NCBI GenBank assembly: GCA_021793405.1
Contig: JAJYSV010000002.1
Span: 1-64,000 of the forward strand
Length of the DNA stretch: 64,000 nt
Source of the DNA: Acidobacteriota bacterium
GTDB lineage: Bacteria; Acidobacteriota; Terriglobia; Terriglobales; Acidobacteriaceae
Direction: 5' to 3'
In this document: positions 55,706 to 64,000 of the stretch, one piece after another
Layout: the number at the start of each line of letters is the position of its first letter
Numbering within the stretch: position 1 is the stretch's first letter
The notes under the pieces: model-generated
Database searches by the model: none
What the model saw: only the letters and a program-made list of their open reading frames with translations
What the model was told of the DNA's origin: nothing
Position numbers and translations under genes: made by a program

Positions 55706-56250
55706 AATTTTCAGTACCTCTCTTTGTGTTTAGTAATGGCCGTCAGAACCTTCTACTGTGGGGTACGAGAAGTATTTCGCCGGTCCAGCCAACAGATTCC
55801 TGCAATGTTAGACGCAGTTAGCACACCTATCGATCGAAAATCTAAAATCTCTTTCAAATTCTTTATGATGAAATCCACAACCGACTTCTTTACAGAGGTT
55901 TGCTGTAGGCATTCGTTCTTGCGGGCACTGGCGACTCTTTTAATGATCTGGTGGCCAACTCACTACCGTTAACGGTCAGGACGGATTACGCCAGATGGCG
56001 TTTCCTATATTGGAAGTCCTTGACTGGACGGGATTTCCCGTGGGATAGAGCACTCGTCGGAGCGACGATCGCCCACCGGTGAATCTTGCCAACCCTTAAG
56101 CGTAGCTTCCAGGGAAGCCGCCCGTCAACATAAATTTATCGCCTTGTTACACAATTTGCACTGGCGAACGCCCGCAGAAATATTCCCCCTGGGCACACTT
56201 TAGTCCGAGGATGCATCCCCCAAAAATGCAAGTCGAACAATCTGCTGATC
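55706..56250. other. Possibly structured noncoding region between comM and rpoZ
   Basis: No gene is supported in this 545-base gap. The part from about 56025 to 56140 contains three hairpins close together: ACGGGA/TCCCGT, TCGTCG/CGACGA, and GCTTCC/GGAAGC. This could be a small RNA or the leader of the downstream minus-strand rpoZ. It does not match the RNase P, tmRNA, SRP, 6S or common riboswitch motifs I tried to find. Evidence is only from reading. Confidence 0.3.
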
Positions 56251-57810
56251 TTAGGACCAATAGCTGCGGTCGAGGGTGCGATACTGGATAGCTTCCGCTA
56301 AGTGCTTCACGGCCAGATCGGCCTCGCCTTCAATATCGGCAATGGTGCGTGCTACTTTCAGAATGCGATCATGGGCGCGGGCGGTGAGTCCCTGCTGCTG
56401 CATGGCCCGTTCCAACAGATGCTCCGCGTCGGCGGCGAGCCCGCAGTAGGTTCTGATCTGGCGCGTACTCATCTGCGCGTTGCAGAAAATGCGCTCGGAC
56501 GCGCTGGAGAATCGCGCGGCCTGACGCTCGCGGGCAGCCAGCACCCGATCACGAATCTCCGCCGAGCCCTCGGCAGCCGAACCGCCGCGCAGTTCCTTGT
56601 ACTGCACGGCAGGAACTTCGATATGAATATCGATGCGATCCAGCAGCGGCCCGGAGACTTTGGAAACATAGCGTTGAATCATGGGCGGGGTACACATGCA
56701 TTGCCTGGATTTGTCGTTGAAGTAGCCGCAAGGGCATGGATTCATCGCAGCGGCCAGCATGAACCGCGCGGGAAAGCTAAGCGACATGGAAGCCCGCGCA
56801 ATGGTGACCTGGCCATCTTCCAGCGGTTGGCGGAGGACTTCCAGCACATTGCGGGGAAACTCGGGCAGCTCATCCAGGAACAGCAGACCGTTGTGGGCCA
56901 GCGAGACTTCGCCAGGACGCGGAATGGCGCCGCCGCCGATCAGCCCGGCATCGGAGACTGTGTGATGTGGCGAGCGAAACGGCCGCTGCGTTACCAGACC
57001 GGTTTCAGAATTCAACACGCCGGCGACAGAGTGAATCTTGGTGGTCTCCAGCGCCTCTTCAAAATTCAGCGGAGCCAGAATTCCCGGGAGGCGCTTGGCC
57101 AGCATCGTTTTGCCCGATCCGGGAGGCCCGATCATCAGAATGTTGTGTCCGCCCGCAGCCGCAACTTCGAGTGCGCGTTTCGCGGTCTGCTGGCCGCGCA
57201 CATCGCGAAAGTCGAGAGGAAAATGTTGCATCTCGCCGAGAAGATCGCGCGTAGCTACGCGAATCGGCTGTGCCTGGATGCCGCCGTTGGCGGCTGAATT
57301 CAATAGCTCGCGCACCTCGAGCAACGTGTTCACGCCGTATACGTCCACGCCTTCGACCACCGCAGCTTCACGCGCATTCGCCGCTGGAATCAACAGATTC
57401 TTGATGCCGCGCTCCCGCGCTGCGATGGCAATGGGAAGCATCCCCTGAACCGGGCGCAGGCTGCCATCGAGGCCGAGTTCGCCGACCAGCAAAAAATTGC
57501 TGAGGTCACGCAATTGCAGGCTGCCATAAGCGCCCAGAATGCCGATGGCCATGGGCAGGTCAAAGCCGGAACCTTCTTTTTTCAGGTCGGCGGGGGCCAG
57601 GTTGATGGTGATCTGGGTCGGCGGAACATCAAAGCCGGAATTTTTGATGGCTGCGCGGACACGGTCGCGGCTCTCGCGCACGGCTGCATCGGGCAAGCCG
57701 ACGGTATGAAAGCGGTCCTCCATCGTCTTGACGCCGGAAAAATCCACTTCCACATCGATGATGTTGGCGTGAATGCCATATACCGCGGCGCTAAAGGCTT
57801 TAAAAAGCAT
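56251..57810 (-). CDS. comM: YifB/ComM family Mg-chelatase-like AAA ATPase
   Basis: The 519-residue protein has an N-terminal Lon-like ChlI domain (about 10-170, [25 protein letters not shown]). The AAA domain follows (Walker [12 protein letters not shown] near 225, Walker [13 protein letters not shown]) and then a C-terminal domain with the Cys-rich NPCPCGYF and QCMC segment. ComM is a branch-migration helicase acting in natural transformation; other members may have different roles. It is divergent from sdaA. Confidence 0.93.
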   Translation of the reverse strand: MLFKAFSAAVYGIHANIIDVEVDFSGVKTMEDRFHTVGLPDAAVRESRDRVRAAIKNSGFDVPPTQITINLAPADLKKEGSGFDLPMAIGILGAYGSLQLRDLSNFLLVGELGLDGSLRPVQGMLPIAIAARERGIKNLLIPAANAREAAVVEGVDVYGVNTLLEVRELLNSAANGGIQAQPIRVATRDLLGEMQHFPLDFRDVRGQQTAKRALEVAAAGGHNILMIGPPGSGKTMLAKRLPGILAPLNFEEALETTKIHSVAGVLNSETGLVTQRPFRSPHHTVSDAGLIGGGAIPRPGEVSLAHNGLLFLDELPEFPRNVLEVLRQPLEDGQVTIARASMSLSFPARFMLAAAMNPCPCGYFNDKSRQCMCTPPMIQRYVSKVSGPLLDRIDIHIEVPAVQYKELRGGSAAEGSAEIRDRVLAARERQAARFSSASERIFCNAQMSTRQIRTYCGLAADAEHLLERAMQQQGLTARAHDRILKVARTIADIEGEADLAVKHLAEAIQYRTLDRSYWS

Positions 57811-57950
57811 AGGGGGAGTTCTGTCATCGATAGTACTACTCCGGTTCGCATTGTGAAGGTGCCGATGCGCACATGGCTCGGGGTGGAACGACGCCTCCTA
57901 TGACGCCGCTGCCGTATCCTGAGAGTGCTGCGCGTTTTCCTCCAGTTCTT

Positions 57951-59309
57951 ATGACGAGCCTTTTCGATTTATTCAAGATTGGGATTGGACCCTCCAGTTC
58001 CCACACCGTTGGTCCGATGCGGGCGGCGCGGCGCTTTGCAGTCGAACTGGAAGGCTCGGGGCGACTCGCGACCACGGCGCGTGTAACGGTCGAGCTATAC
58101 GGGTCGCTGGCGCTGACCGGTCATGGCCACGGCACGGACCGCGCCATCCTTCTTGGATTGCTTGGAGAACAGCCGGACCTGATTGATCCAGCCGCGATTG
58201 AAGGCATTCTGCAAAAAGTCCGCGCCGAGGAGTCGCTCGCACTTCTGGGCAAGCAAGCTGTTCCTTTTCATGAAGCCGAAGACCTGCTGTGGCATCGCGC
58301 GGCGACGCTGCCGGGACATCCCAACGGTATGCGATATACGGCGTTCGCTGCCAATGGCTCGGTGCTGCGGCAAGAGATTCTCTATTCCATCGGAGGAGGA
58401 TTCATTCGCGCCGACGGAGAAGATACTTCGACGCAGGCGATTACGAAGATTCCTTATCCCTTCCACAGCGCGGCGGAGTTACTGCAGCTTGCCCAGCAGC
58501 ATCAACGGTCGATCTGGCAACTCATCCTGGCGAACGAATCCGTTGCGCGCAGTGGGGCCGGCGTGCGCGCCGGCATTCAGCGCATCTGGCAGACGATGCA
58601 GGACTGCGCCGAGCGAGGCCTGACAACGGAAGGCACGCTGCCCGGTGGATTGAATGTCCGCCGCCGCGCGCCGGAGATGCGCGCGAAGCTGCTTCAGAAA
58701 CAAGCTGGCGATCCGCTGGCGCCGATGGATTGGCTGACACTCTACGCGATTGCCGTGAATGAAGAAAACGCTGCCGGAGGGCGGGTAGTGACTGCGCCGA
58801 CGAATGGAGCCGCCGGCGTGATCCCGGCAGTCGCCAATTACTATCGCCACTTTGTTCCCGGCGCGGACGACGAAGGCCTTCTTCGTTATTTTTTGACGGC
58901 TGCGGCTGTCGGGATTCTCTACAAGGAAAATGCTTCCATCTCCGGCGCGGAGGTGGGTTGCCAGGGCGAGGTGGGTGTCGCCTGCTCGATGGCCGCCGGA
59001 GGATTGGTCGCGGCGATGGGCGGAAAGAATGACGAAGTGGAGCATGCCGCCGAGATCGCCATGGAACATAATCTTGGCATGACGTGCGATCCCATCGGCG
59101 GGCTGGTGCAAATTCCCTGCATCGAACGCAACGCCATGGGCGCGGTGAAGGCGGTGAATGCCTGCCGTATCGCAATGAATGAAACGGGAACGCACAAGGT
59201 TTCGCTCGACCAGGTGATTGAGACAATGTACCGCACCGGACTCGACATGCAGAGCCGCTACAAGGAAACCTCGCAGGCAGGATTGGCGCTGAATATTATT
59301 GAGTGCTGA
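57951..59309 (+). CDS. sdaA: L-serine ammonia-lyase, iron-sulfur dependent
   Basis: The enzyme of about 452 residues converts L-serine to pyruvate and ammonia. It begins [26 protein letters not shown], the ACT-like/beta-type N-terminus. The alpha-type catalytic part has [16 protein letters not shown] and [16 protein letters not shown], which provide the Cys residues for the 4Fe-4S cluster. I start at the ATG at 57951 by family length; an upstream ATG at 57900 is in frame. Confidence 0.95.
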   Translation: MTSLFDLFKIGIGPSSSHTVGPMRAARRFAVELEGSGRLATTARVTVELYGSLALTGHGHGTDRAILLGLLGEQPDLIDPAAIEGILQKVRAEESLALLGKQAVPFHEAEDLLWHRAATLPGHPNGMRYTAFAANGSVLRQEILYSIGGGFIRADGEDTSTQAITKIPYPFHSAAELLQLAQQHQRSIWQLILANESVARSGAGVRAGIQRIWQTMQDCAERGLTTEGTLPGGLNVRRRAPEMRAKLLQKQAGDPLAPMDWLTLYAIAVNEENAAGGRVVTAPTNGAAGVIPAVANYYRHFVPGADDEGLLRYFLTAAAVGILYKENASISGAEVGCQGEVGVACSMAAGGLVAAMGGKNDEVEHAAEIAMEHNLGMTCDPIGGLVQIPCIERNAMGAVKAVNACRIAMNETGTHKVSLDQVIETMYRTGLDMQSRYKETSQAGLALNIIEC

Positions 59310-59340
59310 AGGCTCATTGCGTGTTGACTCCGGTTGCGTC

Positions 59341-60114
59341 TTATTTCATTTGCCCATAGCTCATAACGCAGTCGTAGTCCATCCGCACGCGACCGTCTTG
59401 CTGGCATTGGGCAAATAGCTTTTCGATCTGGCGCATCATGGCGGTGTAGCGGGGGTGACCCGGTTGCGGCATGTAGGAGGAAGAAAGGATGCGGCCCTTC
59501 AATCCCTCGAGACCGAATTCCTGTGCGTTCGGAAACGTGACCCATCGCATGGTTCCAGAGCCGGCGTGTTCGGATCCGAAAAATTCCTCGAGGCATTGCT
59601 CCCGCGGATATTTGTTCCGAATCATTTCGTAGTCGGTGCCGAATTCCCTGAGGATGCATTCGTAGCCATCATGAAACGCGTCTCCGCCGATGCGACGTTC
59701 GTTATAGACGACGGCGCACCAGCCGCCTGGGCGCAACACACGCAGGAACTCTGCGCGCGCGAGTGGAAGATCGAACCAATGGAGCGCCTGCGCAACTGTA
59801 ATGAGGTCGGCGGAGTGCGAAGCCAGGCCGGTTCTTTCCGCTGTTCCTGGAACACATTGCAGTTTTGGAAAGCTGCGGATCAGGCTGGCGCACGCCGCGC
59901 GCATTCCATCATTGGGCTCAACCGCAGTGACGGCATATCCGCGGCCCAGAAAAATTTCAGTCAGCAAGCCTGTTCCGGCGGCGACATCCACCACCGCGGC
60001 ATTCGGCTGGAGATGGCAATGATCGCGCAGCCGATCGACAACATCGACGGGATATCGAGGACGATAGAGGCGATAGCTGTCTACGCGGTCTGTAAATCGT
60101 TGGGTCGAGTCCAT
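59341..60114 (-). CDS. Class I SAM-dependent methyltransferase
   Basis: The 257-residue protein has the SAM-binding motif VVDVAAGTGLLTEIFLGRG near residue 42, then VEPNDGM, and the later ALHWFDLPLARAEFLRVLRPGGW typical of UbiE/Tam-like methyltransferases. The ATG at 60114 (MDSTQRFTDRVDSY) fits this group. It lies 50 bases downstream of the thiolase gene on the same strand. The substrate is unknown. Confidence 0.85.
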   Translation of the reverse strand: MDSTQRFTDRVDSYRLYRPRYPVDVVDRLRDHCHLQPNAAVVDVAAGTGLLTEIFLGRGYAVTAVEPNDGMRAACASLIRSFPKLQCVPGTAERTGLASHSADLITVAQALHWFDLPLARAEFLRVLRPGGWCAVVYNERRIGGDAFHDGYECILREFGTDYEMIRNKYPREQCLEEFFGSEHAGSGTMRWVTFPNAQEFGLEGLKGRILSSSYMPQPGHPRYTAMMRQIEKLFAQCQQDGRVRMDYDCVMSYGQMK

Positions 60115-60164
60115 AAAAAGATTGTAGGCACAACAGCCGAGTGGAGTTTTATCTTGACACCCTT

Positions 60165-61349
60165 TCATCGTTCAATTGCCATGGCGACAGAGTTTCCGCC
60201 GCCAAGACACAGCGCGGCGACGCCCTTCTTCAAGTCGCTGCGAATCAGCTCGTAGATCAGAGTAATGAGCACGCGGGCGCCGCTGGCGCCGATGGGATGG
60301 CCGATGGCGACCGCTCCGCCATTCACATTCAGTTTGTCCGGGTCGAGTCCCAGTTCGCGCGATACTGCAAGCGCCTGCACCGCGAAGGCTTCGTTCAGCT
60401 CGAAGAGATCGACCTCGTCGCGCTGCCAGCCCGCATTCGCCAATACTTTGCGAATGCCCGTGACCGGCGCCATCATCACCCACTTGGGCTCGACGCCGCT
60501 GCTGGCCTGGGCGCGGATATGCACCATCGGTTTCAAACCCAGCGATGTGGCTTTCTTTGCCGACATCACCAGCATGGCCCCGGCACCGTCGTTGACCCCG
60601 GGTGCGTTGCCTGCGGTGACGGTGCCGTCTTTCTTAAACGCAGGCTTCAATTTCCGCAGCGCTTCCAGCGTTGCGTCTTCGCGCACCGACTCGTCATGGG
60701 TGAACAGCGTGGGTGCCTCGCCTTTTCGCTTTGCGGGAATCTCGACTGGAACAATCTGGGAAGCAAATCGTCCATCCCTCCACGCAGCGGCGGTTTTGCG
60801 GTGGGAATTGAGCGCGTATGCATCCTGTTCTTCGCGGGTGATGCCGTATTTTTCGGCGACGTTCTCGCCTGTCATCCCCATATGGTAGTCGTTGTAGGTG
60901 TCCCACAGGCCATCCTTGATCATGCTGTCCACGACTTTGTTGTCACCCATGCGAAATCCCTTGCGCGCATCCGGCAGAAGATACGGCGCGTTGCTCATCG
61001 ACTCCATGCCGCCAGCGACAATGATTTCCGCATTGGCGGTTTGGATCGCCTGCGCCGCGAGAGCAACGGCTTTCAGTCCCGATCCACAAACTTTGTTGAT
61101 CGTGAAGGCGCTCACCTCGGGTGCGAGGCCTCCGAAGATGGCGGCCTGTCGCGCTGGATTCTGACCGAGCCCCGCCGACACCACGTTGCCCAGGATGCAT
61201 TCATCCACCAGCTTCGGATCGATGCCTGCGCGCTTCACCACTTCGCGCACTACGATCGCGCCCAACTGCGTCGCGGAAAAATCGGCGAGCGAACCAAGAA
61301 ACTTTCCGACAGGAGTGCGGACACCGGCGACGATCACAACGTCTTCCAT
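60165..61349 (-). CDS. Acetyl-CoA acetyltransferase (thiolase)
   Basis: The 394-residue enzyme joins or cleaves acetoacetyl-CoA. The catalytic Cys88 is in [11 protein letters not shown], the active-site His in [16 protein letters not shown] and the C-terminal Cys in CLGGG. GGAGGG lies 5 bases before the ATG at 61349. The neighbours do not decide between a biosynthetic (PHB, mevalonate) and a degradative role. Confidence 0.94.
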   Translation of the reverse strand: MEDVVIVAGVRTPVGKFLGSLADFSATQLGAIVVREVVKRAGIDPKLVDECILGNVVSAGLGQNPARQAAIFGGLAPEVSAFTINKVCGSGLKAVALAAQAIQTANAEIIVAGGMESMSNAPYLLPDARKGFRMGDNKVVDSMIKDGLWDTYNDYHMGMTGENVAEKYGITREEQDAYALNSHRKTAAAWRDGRFASQIVPVEIPAKRKGEAPTLFTHDESVREDATLEALRKLKPAFKKDGTVTAGNAPGVNDGAGAMLVMSAKKATSLGLKPMVHIRAQASSGVEPKWVMMAPVTGIRKVLANAGWQRDEVDLFELNEAFAVQALAVSRELGLDPDKLNVNGGAVAIGHPIGASGARVLITLIYELIRSDLKKGVAALCLGGGNSVAMAIER

Positions 61350-61795
61350 GCAACCCTCCAGATTCCAGGCAACGCGAATCATGCAAACGAAAAAAGTATA
61401 CGGCGACCCGGTCGCGGATGGCTTGGGAGCTCGCCGCGCTCTGCGCTAAACGATGAACAAATGCGGCTGCTCAAGAATCCAGCTGAACGATTCAGCCTTT
61501 ATCCATGCGGCACTTCACATGCAATGAACTGGTCGGCGAGAGCCGAGTTCATGGTGGAGATGTCAGTGCTCGCTATTGCTTTTGAAGAATTCATGCGCGC
61601 GATTTCCATCTTCCGCAGAGAGCCAAGCGCCGAAACAATTCCCTTTTCGAGATGATCGCGATCTGGCGTCCAGAAAAAAAGCGACGAGAATGCAATTTTT
61701 TTCTTGACATTAATTTTGCGCAAAACTATACCTTCGTGTAACTGCGGTATGAGACTGCAGTACTCGATGTCACATCGAAAGGGAGAATAGTTACT
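61350..61795. other. Intergenic region upstream of the Lys/Ala micro-gene
   Basis: This 446-base gap contains the thiolase upstream region (minus) and the promoter of the micro-gene (plus, 61704-61732). Apart from those, I see no supported gene. Confidence 0.5.
61704..61732 (+). promoter_or_regulatory. Sigma-70-type promoter of the micro-gene
   Basis: TTGACA (61704-61709) is separated by exactly 17 bases from TATACC (61727-61732). This is a near-consensus housekeeping promoter. Transcription would start near 61739, about 57 bases before the small gene. Confidence 0.75.
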
Positions 61796-61864
61796 ATGGC
61801 AACCAAAAAAGCAGCAAAGAAAGCAACGAAGAAAGCTGTTAAGAAGACCGCCAAAAAGAAGTAA
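61796..61864 (+). CDS. 22-residue Lys/Ala-repeat basic protein
   Basis: This small gene encodes MATKKAAKKATKKAVKKTAKK followed by a last Lys and TAA: 11 Lys in 22 residues with Ala, Thr and Val between. The composition is that of the C-terminal tails of histone H1-like and AlgP-like bacterial proteins. It has AAGGGAG about 11 bases upstream, a near-consensus promoter at 61704, and a 19-base terminator stem directly after it, which together make it much more credible than a random short frame. It likely binds nucleic acid in the cytoplasm; this is inferred from charge. It is followed by rsmE. Confidence 0.75.
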   Translation: MATKKAAKKATKKAVKKTAKKK

Positions 61865-61885
61865 GGCGATCGAAGCAATCAAGGC

Positions 61886-61930
61886 AAAACAGAAGAGGGA
61901 GCGCAACGCGCTCCCTCTTCTGTTTTGTGC
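61886..61930 (+). terminator. Rho-independent terminator of the micro-gene
   Basis: A perfect 19-base stem (61886-61904 with 61908-61926) with a 3-base loop ends in a T-run, TTTTG, at about 61922. It starts 22 bases past the micro-gene stop and should isolate it from rsmE. Confidence 0.88.
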
Positions 61931-61995
61931 AACGATTTTCGGCGGGGTTGGGGTTGTTCTTTTCTGCGCCCGCCGGTACGCTCAGCTGTGAAGAG

Positions 61996-62763
61996 ATGAC
62001 CCGACGACGCTGGATTGCCGATCGATGGACGGAGACCTCCGCGGTGCTGCTGGATGCACAGGCGGCACATCTGGCGCGTGTTCTTCGCGCGCAGGTGGGT
62101 CAGGAATTCGATATTGTTGCGGGAAATACAGTGCGACGAGGGGTTGTCGAACGGGTGGCCGTGGATGTTGTCGCGTTCTCTCTTCATGAGGAAGTGGAGG
62201 CGGCGGATTCTCTTCCCCTGGTCGTGGCGTTGAGCATCGTGCGCTTCGAGCGGATGGAGTGGGCCATAGAAAAGTTAACAGAACTTGGCGTCGCGCGAAT
62301 CATTCCGCTGGTTGCACAGCGCAGCGAAAAGCATCTGGTACAGGCAGCGGCGAAGCGGAGCGAGCGCTGGAGAAAAATTGCTCGTGAGTCTGCGCAACAG
62401 TCGCGTCGCAGTACCATTCCGGAGATCTGCGGTCCGATATCAGTCCCGCAATGCATCGCCGAGATGCCGGATGCGCTACGGCTTCTTTTGTCGGAGCAGG
62501 AGCGTACACAATCGCTATGGGAATCTCTGATGACAATAGAGGCTCAGGCGTCTCGGATGGGAACCATCTATGCTGCCATCGGACCCGAAGGCGGATGGAC
62601 TCCGACGGAACTTTCAAGCTTCGCGGAATCGGGCTGGCGGTCGGTGAGCCTGGGGCCGCATATCCTGCGCACCGAAACGGCTGCGATCACCATGGCAGGT
62701 GTGGTGAGTGCATGGTGGATGAGTGAAGAAGTTCGCATCTGCGGACTGACTGGACGCGGTTGA
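61996..62763 (+). CDS. rsmE: 16S rRNA (uracil-1498-N3)-methyltransferase
   Basis: The 255-residue SPOUT-type enzyme methylates U1498 of 16S rRNA. It has a PUA-like N-terminal domain (TRRRWIADRW, HLARVLRAQVGQEFDIV) and the SPOUT knot signatures EWAIEKLTELGVARIIPL, IGPEGGW and SLGPHILRTETA. The ATG at 61996 has GAAGAG upstream. It is convergent with dnaJ, whose stop is 6 bases away. Confidence 0.93.
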   Translation: MTRRRWIADRWTETSAVLLDAQAAHLARVLRAQVGQEFDIVAGNTVRRGVVERVAVDVVAFSLHEEVEAADSLPLVVALSIVRFERMEWAIEKLTELGVARIIPLVAQRSEKHLVQAAAKRSERWRKIARESAQQSRRSTIPEICGPISVPQCIAEMPDALRLLLSEQERTQSLWESLMTIEAQASRMGTIYAAIGPEGGWTPTELSSFAESGWRSVSLGPHILRTETAAITMAGVVSAWWMSEEVRICGLTGRG

Positions 62764-62769
62764 AAGCTT

Positions 62770-63903
62770 CTAGCTGAAGATGTCTTTCATCTTGCCAATA
62801 AAACTTCGCGAGGAGGGCGTGTTCTCCACTGTCAGCGTTTCAGCCAATTGACGCATCAGTTCCTTCTGCGGCTTGGTCAGCTTTCTGGGAACCTGCGCAA
62901 CCACCTGAACGATCAGATCTCCGCGGCCGTGGTCGTTCAAATAGGGAACGCCTTTGTTGCGGAGCCGGAATTCAGTGCCGCTCTGGGTTCCTTCTGGAAT
63001 TTTCAGCTTTGTCTCGCCTTCCAGCGTGGGAATCGTCAGCTCAGTACCCAGCGTTGCCTGGGGAAAAGAAATTGGTAGCACGTAGTGCAGGTTATTGCCT
63101 TCGCGCTCGAGAAATGGATGCGGCTCGACGGAAACCACCACGTATAAATCCCCTGCCGGGCCGCCGTACCGGCCAGCGTCTCCTTCGCCCTGGTAACGAA
63201 TCCGCATGCGATCTTCAATGCCGGCGGGAACCGTAACATTGATAGTGTGTTCGGCGGACTGACGGCCTTCCCCTTTGCATTTCTGACAGGGATGCGTGAC
63301 CAGGCTGCCTGTTCCTCCACAAACAGGGCAGGTGCGAGCGACGGAGAAAAAGCCCTGCTGAAAACGCACCTGGCCTCGGCCTGCGCATTGCTGGCAGACG
63401 GTGGGACCGTGTCCTGGCTCGGCGCCGCTGCCCTGGCACACGGTGCAGTTCTCCATGCGGCGAATGTGGATTTCGCTTTGCTTGCCGAAGACGGCTTCTT
63501 CAAATGTCAGGGTCAACTCATACTGCAGATCGCGTCCCCGTTGCGCGCGGGAGGAGCGGCGGCTACCGCCCATATTGAACATTTCTCCGAATATGTCTCC
63601 GAAGATGTCGCCGAGATCGGGCATGCCGGCAAACCCGCTCGCATCTCCGCCGGCTCCGTTGCTGACGCCAGCATGGCCGAAGCGGTCGTAGGCGGCGCGC
63701 TTGTCCGAATCGGAAAGAACCTGATACGCCTCGCTCGCCAGTTTGAATTTTTCTTCCGCGGCAGGATCGTCCGGGTTTCTGTCGGGATGATGTTGCATGG
63801 CGAGTTTGCGGTAGGCGCTCTTCAACTCCTGATCGGAGGCGGTGCGCTCTACACCCAGAACTTCGTAATAGTCGGCTTTGTTCACGCGGGCAGTTGGACT
63901 CAT
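62770..63903 (-). CDS. dnaJ: Chaperone DnaJ
   Basis: The 377-residue co-chaperone has a J domain with HPD (QHHPDRNP near residue 35), a short Gly/Phe-rich region, four zinc-finger repeats (CTVCQGSG, CQQCAGRG, CPVCGGTG, CQKCKGEG), and the C-terminal substrate-binding domain. The ATG overlaps the grpE stop as ATGA, so the two are translationally coupled. It stimulates DnaK ATPase together with GrpE. Confidence 0.96.
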   Translation of the reverse strand: MSPTARVNKADYYEVLGVERTASDQELKSAYRKLAMQHHPDRNPDDPAAEEKFKLASEAYQVLSDSDKRAAYDRFGHAGVSNGAGGDASGFAGMPDLGDIFGDIFGEMFNMGGSRRSSRAQRGRDLQYELTLTFEEAVFGKQSEIHIRRMENCTVCQGSGAEPGHGPTVCQQCAGRGQVRFQQGFFSVARTCPVCGGTGSLVTHPCQKCKGEGRQSAEHTINVTVPAGIEDRMRIRYQGEGDAGRYGGPAGDLYVVVSVEPHPFLEREGNNLHYVLPISFPQATLGTELTIPTLEGETKLKIPEGTQSGTEFRLRNKGVPYLNDHGRGDLIVQVVAQVPRKLTKPQKELMRQLAETLTVENTPSSRSFIGKMKDIFS

Positions 63904-64000
63904 GCTGTTTTCTGTTTAGGATTTGTGGCGACTCGAACCAAAGCTGGGCGAAGGAGCCGGTCGCGCAGGGTGTAGCCGCGTCGAACCTCCTCCATCACCT
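63900..64000 (-). CDS. grpE: GrpE C-terminal end (partial)
   Basis: The last 33 codons on the minus strand read EEVRRGYTLRDRLLRPALVRV and a short tail, matching the C-terminal beta-domain end of GrpE, the nucleotide exchange factor for DnaK. The gene continues off the right edge. Its TGA overlaps the dnaJ ATG. Confidence 0.88.
   Translation of the reverse strand, partial: VMEEVRRGYTLRDRLLRPALVRVATNPKQKTA

Noticed and set aside
55724-55972. 82-residue plus-strand frame after rpoZ
   Set aside because: No ribosome-binding site, motif or plausible composition.
60141-61655. 504-residue plus-strand frame
   Set aside because: It is antisense to the thiolase, which has all its catalytic residues; the residues look like a high-GC shadow.
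1-64000. CRISPR array or ethanolamine ammonia-lyase/microcompartment genes
   Set aside because: No regularly spaced repeats were seen, and no EutB, EutC or shell-protein sequence is encoded in any frame given.

Overview
The window looks like a chromosomal segment of an Acidobacteriota member (probably Terriglobia, Acidobacteriaceae-like). The evidence is the large Oar-type TonB-dependent receptor with an N-terminal carboxypeptidase-like domain and C-terminal aromatic residue, the DUF5107-TPR protein, the many Tat-exported glycosidases, DUF4337, and the style of the housekeeping genes (rho, rpoZ, comM, kdsA, ppc, dnaJ). No 16S rRNA is present, so this assignment is inferred from gene content.

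Region 0.2-18.4 kb is a galactoside-degradation locus. A tight minus-strand operon (DUF5107-TPR protein, sugar-porter MFS, GH59, GH36) diverges from a LacI-type regulator. It is followed by a sulfatase, a truncated second sulfatase, a Tat-exported GH2 and a Tat-exported GH42. A TonB receptor (25.6-29.1 kb), a second GH36-like enzyme (29.4-31.2 kb) and a Gfo/Idh/MocA oxidoreductase (31.3-32.4 kb) probably serve the same programme: release alpha- and beta-linked galactose from a sulfated or lipid-linked galactoside, then import and oxidise it.

Inside this locus lies a nitrogen/carbon module. An operon at 18.4-22.7 kb encodes a glutamine-synthetase-like ligase, an aldehyde dehydrogenase and an iron alcohol dehydrogenase. 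At 32.7-35.4 kb lie an EutR-like AraC regulator and an ethanolamine-type permease. Together they suggest uptake of ethanolamine (or a similar alkanolamine) and its oxidation as a gamma-glutamyl derivative; no ethanolamine ammonia-lyase or microcompartment gene is visible.

Region 35.5-43.5 kb is mobile or accessory. It holds a damaged IS5-type element with an extra orphan copy of its terminal repeat, a secreted Cys-rich protein between those ends, DUF4337 and kdsA, a small zinc-ribbon protein, and an EcoRI-type adenine methyltransferase with a DUF262-HNH nuclease beside tRNA-Pro(GGG).

Region 43.5-64 kb is mostly core: yggX, gamma-carbonic anhydrase, rpsU, ppc, an ABC-F protein, a polymerase-like membrane protein, an esterase/beta-propeller fusion, rho, rpoZ, comM, sdaA, a methyltransferase, a thiolase, a 22-residue Lys/Ala protein with its own promoter and terminator, rsmE, dnaJ and the end of grpE.
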